Made by a program: the position numbers and the translations under genes. Below the pieces are notes generated by a model that worked only from the letters and a program-made list of their open reading frames with translations, had not been told where the DNA came from and searched no databases. 64,000 bases of DNA, taken from the NCBI RefSeq assembly GCF_004919085.1, contig NZ_STGL01000009.1, positions 248,001-312,000 on the forward strand, in the 5' to 3' direction. Positions 57,967-64,000 of this stretch are shown here, one piece after another; the stretch's first letter is position 1; every line of letters begins with the position of its first letter. Source of the DNA: Nocardioides sp. GY 10127 (lineage in GTDB: Bacteria; Actinomycetota; Actinomycetes; Propionibacteriales; Nocardioidaceae).

Positions 57967-59642
57967 GCCTCCTCACCCCCACCCGTGCCCGTGCTGGTGC
58001 CCGTGCTGGTACTCGGGCTGGTGATGTCGGTCGCGTAGTAGTCGGCCCCGCGAACGTACCCGCCGGCCTGCCCGCTGGCCTGTCCGCTGCCCTGGCCGCT
58101 GGTCGGTGCCGGCGCGGTCTGCTCGCAGTCCTGCTGGCGGTCTAGGTGCCGGTCCTGCCGGTTCCGGTGTGGCTGGTCTTGGCCGGTGTCGAGGATGGGT
58201 CGTAGGTGGGCGTAGCGGGGTGACCTGATGGCCCTCAGAGCGATGCCGGCGGCTGCTTCGAGGCGGTCGTGGGAGTAGCGGCGTGAGAGCCGCAGGACCG
58301 CGAGGGCGGCGTCGAGTCCTTGCTCGTCGATGGCCACGGACTCGAAGATCCGGTTGACCACGGTGGTGGTGTCGGCCCCGATCCGTGCGGCCCACTCCCG
58401 TACCCGGGTGGCGTCCCACGGCTGGTAGGTCCCGCCGTGTGGCAGGTGGACCTGATGGGTGCGGTAGTCGTTGACGACGCCGGGTGGGGCCAGGACGTGG
58501 GAGGCGATCCGCTGCTGCCCGGCGTGGACCTCGAGCGTGGTGTCGGTGACCCGCAGGTCCACGCTGGTCCCGATGTGGGTGTAGGGCACGGAGTAGAAGT
58601 TCTTCTCGTACACCACGTGCGCGTTCTTCTGGACCCGCCGCCGGTAGACCCACGTGGCGATCTCGTAGGGCACCACCGGTAGGGGCCGCAGCAGCGGCTG
58701 TTCCTCGGCGGTGAACACGCCCAGCCGCGACACGGGGCGTTTCTGGAACGGCTCGGCGTTGAACGCCTCGACCCGCTCATAGACCGCTGCACGCAGGGCT
58801 GCGAGGGTGGCGTACTGCTCCCCGCGTAGGGCCGCGATGACCGCGGTGGCGATGTTCCCCACGGTCCCCTCGACCGAGGCCTTGTCCTTGGGCTTCTTCA
58901 CCCGCCCCGGCAGGACCGCGGCGGAGTAGTGCGCGGCGAGCTCGCGGTAGGCGTCGTTGAGGACGACCTCTCCTTCGCGGGGGTGGGCGATCACGCCGGT
59001 CTTGAGGTTGTCCGACACGATCCGGGGCACCGACCCGCCCAGAGCGGTGAACATCGCGACGTGCGCCCGCAGCCAGGTGTCCTGCCGCATGTCCAGGCAC
59101 GGCTCGACGAAGGCGTACCGGGAGAACGGCAACGTGGCGACGAACAGGTACACCCGCGCCGCCGGTAGGGCCGTGAGCGGGTCGGACAGTGTCATCGTCT
59201 TGCCTGACCAGTCGACCTCGATCGCCTGGCCGGCCTTGTGCCCGACCCGTGATGCGGCGCCGGTGATGAGGACGTGGTGGGCGTAGTTCTTGCAGAAGCG
59301 GTCATAGCCCATCGCCGGCGCGCCGGTGGCGTGGCAGGTGTCGCGGTACTCCCCGTGCAGCAGCTTCAGCGTCACCCCGACCCGGGCGAGCTCACGGTGG
59401 ACCTGGCCCCAGTCGGGCTGAGCGTGGACGCTGACGTGCTCGCCGCGGCCGGGGAACAACCGCTCGTACACGGCCTGCTCGTCGAGGTCCTCGACATCGC
59501 TCCACGACAGGCCTTCACGGTCAGCGGCGTCGATGACCGCTGCCACCGAGTGCCGCGACATGCCCTGCGCGGCGATGGCTCGCCCGGAGAACCCTTCCGC
59601 GCGAAGACGCAGCACCAACTTCGCCTTGATCTTGCGTACCAT
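57963..59642 (-). CDS. istA: IS21 transposase IstA
   Basis: 559 residues from ATG 59642. N-terminal helix-turn-helix (GFSGRAIAAQGMSRHSVAAV), then a DDE integrase core: AIEVDWSGKTM (first Asp), PRIVSDNLKTGV (second Asp) and DKASVEGTVGNI (Glu), followed by the beta-barrel with YEKNFYSVPYTHIGTSVDLR. The C-terminal 60 residues are an unusual Gly/Gln/Thr-rich tail (SGQGSGQASGQ and TSTGTSTGTGG). It cuts and joins the IS ends. Confidence 0.93.
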   Translation of the reverse strand: MVRKIKAKLVLRLRAEGFSGRAIAAQGMSRHSVAAVIDAADREGLSWSDVEDLDEQAVYERLFPGRGEHVSVHAQPDWGQVHRELARVGVTLKLLHGEYRDTCHATGAPAMGYDRFCKNYAHHVLITGAASRVGHKAGQAIEVDWSGKTMTLSDPLTALPAARVYLFVATLPFSRYAFVEPCLDMRQDTWLRAHVAMFTALGGSVPRIVSDNLKTGVIAHPREGEVVLNDAYRELAAHYSAAVLPGRVKKPKDKASVEGTVGNIATAVIAALRGEQYATLAALRAAVYERVEAFNAEPFQKRPVSRLGVFTAEEQPLLRPLPVVPYEIATWVYRRRVQKNAHVVYEKNFYSVPYTHIGTSVDLRVTDTTLEVHAGQQRIASHVLAPPGVVNDYRTHQVHLPHGGTYQPWDATRVREWAARIGADTTTVVNRIFESVAIDEQGLDAALAVLRLSRRYSHDRLEAAAGIALRAIRSPRYAHLRPILDTGQDQPHRNRQDRHLDRQQDCEQTAPAPTSGQGSGQASGQAGGYVRGADYYATDITSPSTSTGTSTGTGGGEEA

Positions 59643-59786
59643 CCGAAATCACTCCTTCTGCCGCGTGATTGGCCACGCGGAAGAAGGACCCTAGAAGTGG
59701 CGCTGACCAGCAATAATCGATGGCGCCGAGCGCCACGATCCGACACAGCGGCCACCGGCGCCCCCAGGCAAGAACGGTGGCGCTCA

Positions 59787-60385
59787 GCGGAGCGAATATT
59801 CATCAGCGTTTCTCCGGTTGCCAGGAGCACCAGAGCGTTGACCACGCGTCCGCCCTCGCGGACTTTCCCCGAACTGGCATCTTCAGAGCGTCGGTGGCGA
59901 CGAAGGTGAACGGGCCAGTGGCGTCCAGGGGGCGTGGCGGAACTGAGCGACGTGTTCGTCGAGGTCGGTGGCCATCCGGGAGGACTGGGACTTGCTCAGG
60001 GAGTCGATTCTGAGGGTCTTGACCCGCTTGTCCATCCGCCGGGTGCTCACGCCGGCGAGGTAGCAGTCGGCGGCGACGGTGATCAGGGCGTACTCGGCAC
60101 GCTTGCGGCGCTCGAGGAGCCATTCGGGTAAGTAGGTGCCTTTGCGTAGCTTGGGGATCGCGACGTGGATGGTGCCGACGCGGGTGTCGAGGTCGCGGTG
60201 GCGGTAGCGATTGCGCTGGCTGGTGCGGACCGGAGCGGGGCGTCCGTGCTCGGCGCCCGCGACTGCGTCGGCCTCCGGAAACAGCAGCGTGTTGATTACG
60301 CTCTGCAAAGGCGGACTCGAAGGATTACGCGGTGGGCGCGTCCGTTTCCAGATCCACGCAGGCGACGATCTCGGCGACACCGGTA
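59787..60385 (-). pseudogene. IS256-type transposase remnant, N-terminal portion
   Basis: Minus-strand frames give GTYLPEWLLERRKRAEYALI, YLAGVSTRRMDKRVKTLRI and LSKSQSSRMATDLDEHV, then after frame changes FTFVATDALKMPV and NADEYSLR: the N-terminal to middle part of the mutator/IS256 transposase. It is cut at the right end of the IS21 element. Frameshifts mean it is not functional. 60386-60486 holds no recognised feature. Confidence 0.8.
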
Positions 60386-60486
60386 CACCACAATCTGGGG
60401 TTCAACTCAAGATTTTGAGCGTGCCCACTAGATCAGCGTCCATTGAACAGTGAAATATCAGCGCTAAGAATGCTGGGGCATGCCAA

Positions 60487-61944
60487 TCAATAGGCGCCAC
60501 GCGAGGCGAACACAGCGCCAAAGGTACGAGAGAGAATCGAAAGGTCCTGCAGCATGGACCAGTTGTCTACGTAGTAGAGATCGAGGCGCATGGCCTCCTC
60601 GGCAGTGAGGTCGTTACGGCCTGAGACCTGCCAAAGACCGGTCATGCCGGGGCGGACGTGAAGTCGCCGGGTCATCGCGCTGTCGTACAGGTCCACCTCG
60701 CGCTGGACTTGGGGGCGCGGACCAATGAGGCTCATGTCACCCAAGAAGACGTTGAAGAGCTGAGGCAATTCGTCGACCGAAAAGCGGCGCATCCACTTCC
60801 CTGGTCGGGTGATCCGGGGATCGTCCTTCATCTTGAAGAGCAAGGCGGACTGGCCCAATTGCTTCTGGAGATCGGCCACCAAGTCCTCGGCGTTCACGAC
60901 CATGGTTCGGAACTTGAAGCACTTGAACTCCTCGCCGTCCTTCCCGATCCGGGTCTGGCGGAAGAGGATCGGGCCTCGGTCGAACAGCCAGATCTGCAGG
61001 GCGGCGAAGCCGATGAGGGGCAGGAACGCGAAGATGAGCATGCCGGAGCCGACGAGGTCGAAGAGACGCTTGCCCCAGCGGGAGGCGTCACTCCACGTTG
61101 GCGGGTCGATGTGCATCAAGGGCAGACCGCCGACGGGGCGGACGCTGATGCGGTCCTGGGAGATGTCCGTGACGCTGGGTGCGACGACCACGTCCACGTG
61201 GTGCTTCTCGAGGTCCCACAGGTTGCGGCGCAACTGAGTGGGGGAGCCGACGGATCCCCCCGCGAAGAACAGCGCGTCGGCGCGGGCCGCGACGGCGAGG
61301 GAGGCTGCCTCGTCGGCGTTACCCAGGACCGGGATGCCGGACGCGGTCTCCTCGGAGAGGTCCCACTCGGGGGTGAGCGCGCCGACGATCTGGTAGCCAA
61401 GCCAGGACTCTCGCCTGAGGACCGCTGCGGTTTCGTCGATGTGAGCGCGGCTGCCGACGATGAGGATCCGCTGGCGCAGAGCGCCGCGGCGTCGAGCCGA
61501 GTGCAGCGCGTTCCGTAGCGCGTAGCGGCCTAGGACGAGGAACGGGATGCCCAGGCCGAACGCGAGCAGGAAGAAGCCGCGGCTGAGGTCGAACTTGGTC
61601 AGGTAGCAGCCGACTCCGGTGACTGCGCCCGCGATGAGGGTGGCGTTGACGACCCGCTTGAACTCGTCGAGGCCGGCGCCGAAGACGTCCTTGGCGTAGC
61701 CGCCGGCGAGCGCGATCACCGCCAGCCAGGAGAGCAGGATCGCCGGGCCCGCGACGGTGAGCGACTGGGCGATCGACGCCGGGGTGTCGAACACGGTGAG
61801 TTCACGGCGTCCAATGACGGCGATCGTGCCGGTGAGGGCGATGAGCACCGCGTCGATGATCAGCGCCGACGTCGGGAGGTAGCGGAGCATCCGACTCGGA
61901 GCAGAGGCGGAGGTGAGACGTCGGTTGTCCGACAGGATGGTCAT
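60487..61944 (-). CDS. initiating polyprenyl-phosphate hexose-1-phosphate transferase (WbaP/CpsE-like)
   Basis: 485 residues from ATG 61944. Four N-terminal membrane helices (about 28-165) are followed by a CoA-binding-like domain (RILIVGSRAHIDETAAVL) and the catalytic bacterial sugar-transferase domain from about residue 285: KRLFDLVGSGMLIFAFLPLI, FRQTRIGKDGEEFKCFKFRT, RRFSVDELPQLFNVFLGDMS (Asp-Glu pair), LIGPRPQ and RPGMTGLWQVSGR. It starts repeat-unit synthesis by moving glucose- or galactose-1-phosphate onto undecaprenyl phosphate. It is transcribed towards the IS elements. Confidence 0.93.
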   Translation of the reverse strand: MTILSDNRRLTSASAPSRMLRYLPTSALIIDAVLIALTGTIAVIGRRELTVFDTPASIAQSLTVAGPAILLSWLAVIALAGGYAKDVFGAGLDEFKRVVNATLIAGAVTGVGCYLTKFDLSRGFFLLAFGLGIPFLVLGRYALRNALHSARRRGALRQRILIVGSRAHIDETAAVLRRESWLGYQIVGALTPEWDLSEETASGIPVLGNADEAASLAVAARADALFFAGGSVGSPTQLRRNLWDLEKHHVDVVVAPSVTDISQDRISVRPVGGLPLMHIDPPTWSDASRWGKRLFDLVGSGMLIFAFLPLIGFAALQIWLFDRGPILFRQTRIGKDGEEFKCFKFRTMVVNAEDLVADLQKQLGQSALLFKMKDDPRITRPGKWMRRFSVDELPQLFNVFLGDMSLIGPRPQVQREVDLYDSAMTRRLHVRPGMTGLWQVSGRNDLTAEEAMRLDLYYVDNWSMLQDLSILSRTFGAVFASRGAY

Positions 61945-62167
61945 GCAGTGTCCCCATGTGTTGCGACCTGAGCTCGGCCCGCCTGCGACCCTGCAGACAT
62001 CGTGCTTCCGAGAGGCTAAACGTGCGCTCGTCCTGGAGGTGACGCGGCAGGCTTTGCCTGACCAGACCTTACGTTGATCAGGGGCTTTGTTGCATCCCGG
62101 AACGATGACAGACAGGTTAAGAGACTCTGACGCGACGTGAGGGAGGTTTCACGGATTGGGGTGGGGC

Positions 62168-62210
62168 GGTCTCGAGGCTCGTCGCTGACGCTGCTCGCAC
62201 CTCGACCACC
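62168..62210. repeat. palindromic repeat B copy (reverse orientation)
   Basis: Runs from GGTCTCGAGGCTCGTCGCTG to CTCGCACCTCGACCACC; same 43-nt unit as at 28195, 33087 and 63854, with few differences. Confidence 0.88.
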
Positions 62211-62250
62211 TGGGCGGCACCTCGACCACCGGGTTGGCCACCAACGCGTG

Positions 62251-62281
62251 TCAGGGGGCTACCGAACTGTTACCCCCCTGA
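62251..62281 (+). terminator. hairpin followed by a T-rich stretch
   Basis: Perfect arms TCAGGGGG and CCCCCTGA, 15-nt loop, then GTATTTTCT. No plus-strand gene lies just upstream, so it may be an attenuator or the end of an unseen small transcript. Confidence 0.45.
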
Positions 62282-62317
62282 GTATTTTCTCGGACCGTTG
62301 GCTGCCAGGGTTGGTGT

Positions 62318-62473
62318 GTGCCGATCGTCGCCCTCCTGGCCCTAGGCCTTGCTGCCTGGGCGGTGCTGCCGTTGCCCCTGGCAGTGGCGGTGGGGCGCGC
62401 CTTCGCGTGTGGGGCGACCGAGCCCGGTGCTGCCGAGGTGGAGCAGATCGTCGGTGAGCTGTTCTGGGGTTGA
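62318..62473 (+). CDS. one-helix membrane microprotein, AVAVGRAF family, copy 3
   Basis: 51 residues from GTG 62318. One hydrophobic helix (IVALLALGLAAWAV) runs into LPLPLAVAVGRAFACG, followed by a short acidic tail ending ELFWG. The motif W-x-V-h-P-h-P-h-AVAVGRAF-x-x-G is shared with the proteins at 18689-18865 and 19138-19317. It is encoded 44 kb away and on the other strand, so it is not simply a local tandem copy. A hairpin precedes it. Function unknown. Confidence 0.65.
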   Translation: MPIVALLALGLAAWAVLPLPLAVAVGRAFACGATEPGAAEVEQIVGELFWG

Positions 62474-62543
62474 TGGGCATCCCTCATATGGGGTGCTGTT
62501 CAATGGCAGTCGTCCGCTGACACCGCTCGCCTCGGGAGGCGCC

Positions 62544-63020
62544 GTGCCCCACCGTCCTGCTCGACGTGCCGGTCTTGCGGCTGCGAGCGTGCTGCTCGCC
62601 GTCCTCGCTGGGGCTCTGACGGCGTGCTCGTCGGACGGGTCGTCCACTGACGGGTCCTCGATCCCCTCCGACTTCATCAGCGACAGCGCCTCCGTGATCG
62701 CCTACGACGGACTGCCGGACGACTTCCCGCGCGACGAGGTGACGCTGGTCGACGGGGAGATCCAGGACTCGGGGGAGTCCGGCAAGGGCGCGAACAAGAC
62801 GTGGACCGCGGTCATCTTCAGCACCAAGACGCCCGGCGGCGCGATGCAGGAGGCCATCGACCTGCTCGAGGGGAACGGGTGGGAGCTCGTGACCACCTTC
62901 GACGAGGCCAAGCCGGGGACCCAGGTGCTGACGATGTCCGGCGGCGAAGTGATCATCACCTACGTGGACCTCGGCGACGGGGACACGGGGCTGAGCTACA
63001 CGGTGAGCGTCGGGTCCTGA
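62544..63020 (+). CDS. small lipoprotein of unknown function
   Basis: 158 residues from GTG 62544 with GGGAGG 4 nt upstream; the open frame extends further 5' without a better start. Signal peptide with lipobox LTACSS, Ser/Asp-rich linker, then a domain of about 110 residues with FPRDEVTLVDGEIQDSG, NKTWTAVIFSTK and GGEVIITYVDLGDGDTGLSY. The domain is probably alpha/beta and is not assigned to a family here. Overlaps the convergent membrane protein gene by 25 nt. Confidence 0.72.
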   Translation: MPHRPARRAGLAAASVLLAVLAGALTACSSDGSSTDGSSIPSDFISDSASVIAYDGLPDDFPRDEVTLVDGEIQDSGESGKGANKTWTAVIFSTKTPGGAMQEAIDLLEGNGWELVTTFDEAKPGTQVLTMSGGEVIITYVDLGDGDTGLSYTVSVGS

Positions 63021-63301
63021 GCGTCGCTCTTCCCGCGCGTGGTGCGGCGGTAGAGCCACCACGCGCGTAGACCGGCGATCACGATGCCGGCGAGGCCGGC
63101 GAGGTCGCCGCCGGTGAGTCCGTGGGTGGTCGACCACACCCAGAGCACGTCGCCCTCCATCGGGGCGTTCGCGAGGATCCAGAGGCCGGAGAAGAACGCC
63201 GTCGCCACCACGCCCGCCCACTGCGTGTACGGGAGGATCGCGGTGCTCACCAGGAGCGCCACCAGAGTCAACGCTGCGGGCATGGCGAGAGTGTGAAGCA
63301 T
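62996..63301 (-). CDS. small membrane protein, three helices
   Basis: 101 residues from ATG 63301 (ATG 63283 is an alternative). Hydrophobic segments at about residues 8-25, 28-45 and 64-85 (for example ALTLVALLVSTAILPYTQWA), then a basic tail YRRTTRGKS. I do not recognise a family. It converges on the lipoprotein gene with a 25-nt overlap. Coding is supported by the run of hydrophobic helices ending in a positive tail, but not strongly. Confidence 0.55.
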   Translation of the reverse strand: MLHTLAMPAALTLVALLVSTAILPYTQWAGVVATAFFSGLWILANAPMEGDVLWVWSTTHGLTGGDLAGLAGIVIAGLRAWWLYRRTTRGKSDAQDPTLTV

Positions 63302-63348
63302 CGGTGGCTGCTGGGCGGGGTTGTCGGGGTGTCGGGTTGGTCTCGCGC

Positions 63349-63384
63349 AACGACCGCGCCTCTACGTTGAGAGGCGCGGTCGTT
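63349..63384. terminator. perfect 15-bp hairpin terminator
   Basis: Arms AACGACCGCGCCTCT (63349-63363) and AGAGGCGCGGTCGTT (63370-63384), 6-nt loop. It lies 38 bp downstream of the minus-strand gene that ends at 63422 and just upstream of the next minus-strand gene. Confidence 0.85.
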
Positions 63385-63421
63385 CCGCGTTCGGAGCCTG
63401 GTCGGGCGAGCGACCCCGGGG

Positions 63422-63775
63422 TCAGCAGCGGGCAGCGGTGCCTCGGCCGCCGCCGCACGAGTGCCAGCTCTTCGTCATGACCTTGTGGTTCTTGTTGAAC
63501 AGGATGTACACGTAATCGGTGCCGTTGTCGGCGACGCACGGCTTGTAGGCGAAGAGGACGCGCCCCTTGGCGCGGCGCCGGATCGTCGGCTCGCCGCCGA
63601 CGATCCGCTTCACGCCGGCCATGGTCGTCCGCTTGGGCTTGAGCTGCTTGTACTCGGGCTTCGTGATGCAGACCTTGGCACGGCCGGCGGTGGCTGCCGT
63701 GGCCGCCTGGGTGGCGGAGAAGGGCAGCAGCGCGGCCGCGAGGAGCGTCAGCGTGGCGATGAGTGTGCGGAGCAT
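63422..63775 (-). CDS. small secreted protein, possibly BamE/SmpA-like fold
   Basis: 117 residues from ATG 63775, with AGGAGG 5 nt upstream. Signal peptide (TLIATLTLLAAALLPFSATQA). The mature part has VCITKPEYKQLKPKRTTMAG and VKRIVGGEPTIRRRAKGRVL, a helix-plus-strand pattern reminiscent of SmpA/BamE domains, then a strand-rich end DYVYILFNKNHKVMTKSW and a final Cys pair. Strongly basic. The fold suggestion is weak and the function unknown. Confidence 0.65.
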   Translation of the reverse strand: MLRTLIATLTLLAAALLPFSATQAATAATAGRAKVCITKPEYKQLKPKRTTMAGVKRIVGGEPTIRRRAKGRVLFAYKPCVADNGTDYVYILFNKNHKVMTKSWHSCGGGRGTAARC

Positions 63776-63853
63776 GGGTCCTCCTGGTGACAGGTGTCGG
63801 TGGGGAGTGAGCCTGTCAGGGATCGGCTGCTCGCGGACCCCGTGGAAATGGGG

Positions 63854-63992
63854 GGTCTCGAGGCTCGTCGCTGGCGCTCCTCGCACCTCGACCACCGGGC
63901 GGCGCCTCGACCACCGGGGTGGGGGATCTCGAGGCTCCTCGCTGGCGCTCGTCGCACCTCGATCACCGGGGGTGCTCGCACCTCGACCACCA
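63854..63992. repeat. palindromic repeat B cluster (two full and one partial copy)
   Basis: Full copies at 63854-63896 and about 63925-63967, partial copy at 63973-63992, all GGTCTCGAGG...CCTCGACCACC units. 63776-63853 shows no feature, and no gene is visible after 63775 to the window end. Confidence 0.85.
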
Positions 63993-64000
63993 GTGGAGTG

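Larger units (their letters stand above)
57107..59786. mobile_element. IS21-family insertion sequence (istAB)
   Basis: About 2680 bp. Terminal inverted repeats start with TGAGCGCCACC (57107-57117; complement GGTGGCGCTCA at 59776-59786) and further GAGCGCCAC-like repeats lie inside each end, as in IS21. It carries istA and istB on the minus strand. I could not find a clear target duplication. It is inserted among IS256-type transposase remnants. Confidence 0.88.
61945..62317. other. 373-bp intergenic region with repeats
   Basis: Upstream of the initiating transferase. It contains a repeat B copy (62168-62210 plus a partial copy to about 62232) and a hairpin with 8-bp perfect arms TCAGGGGG/CCCCCTGA (62251-62281) followed by GTATTTT. 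The hairpin precedes the third microprotein gene. No other gene is apparent. Confidence 0.6.

Noticed and set aside
57098..59794. Target-site duplication flanking the IS21 element
   Set aside because: The bases just outside the terminal repeats (left CGCGAT, right GCGGAG) do not match over 4-8 bp.

Overview
The window is a chromosomal segment of a high-GC actinomycete. The mycothiol synthase MshD, the orphan regulator GlnR, the SseA/DUF1416/DUF4395 sulfur block, an HbhA-like/XRE/DUF2516 block, DUF6318 and DUF4012 proteins and the very GC-rich third codon positions all support this. The genus cannot be fixed from the sequence alone. All functions below are read from motifs and context; no database search was run.

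Layout. 0-6.9 kb: the end of a membrane-glycosyltransferase-like gene, then a giant coiled-coil/XagB-like GT2 fusion and a GtrB-like GT2, in an overlapping operon. 6.8-9.6 kb: a second, convergent Ala/Glu-rich coiled-coil membrane protein. 9.7-24.7 kb: a conserved actinobacterial housekeeping stretch (DsrE, nitrobindin, Fur, YgfZ, MshD, GlnR, MoaD-like, thioredoxin, DUF4395, SseA rhodanese, DUF1416), interleaved with a TIG-repeat secreted protein, a DUF559 protein, a DUF6318/PKD pair and many palindromic repeats. 28.4-31.7 kb: cupin, DUF2516, HbhA-like, XRE regulator and asparaginase. 37.6-39.5 kb: a two-component system. 39.6-47.3 kb: a sugar-type ABC importer flanked by two alpha/beta hydrolases and a PucR-type regulator.

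Spread through 24.8-62 kb is an exopolysaccharide system: DUF4012 protein, Wzz/BY-kinase, a mannose-6-phosphate-isomerase-type cupin, Ugd, a Wzx-like flippase, a Wzy-like polymerase, two GT4 glycosyltransferases and the initiating polyprenyl-phosphate sugar transferase. It comes with a complete sulfate-activation kit: CysD, CysN, an APS kinase and a TauE/SafE transporter. A PAPS-type sulfotransferase sits inside the glycosyltransferase operon. The likely product is a sulfated capsule or exopolysaccharide. The most notable gene is 31864-33690. It fuses a degenerate ATP-sulfurylase-like domain, an APS kinase and a low-molecular-weight tyrosine phosphatase in one chain, which would physically link sulfate activation to the phosphatase expected to oppose the BY-kinase. 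The linker between kinase and phosphatase is encoded by a copy of a dispersed palindromic repeat.

The wzx-GT-wzy-sulfotransferase-GT block (50.9-56.7 kb) is visibly AT-richer than its surroundings, with rare codons including TTA. It ends at an IS21-family element (57107-59786) inserted among IS256-type transposase remnants, which looks like a horizontally acquired serotype cassette.

Other points of interest are three tiny one-helix membrane proteins sharing the motif P-h-P-h-AVAVGRAF (18.7, 19.1 and 62.3 kb), several families of dispersed perfect palindromes, in-frame palindromes inside the XagB-like gene, and a structured leader before a CHAP/Ig/lectin gene.
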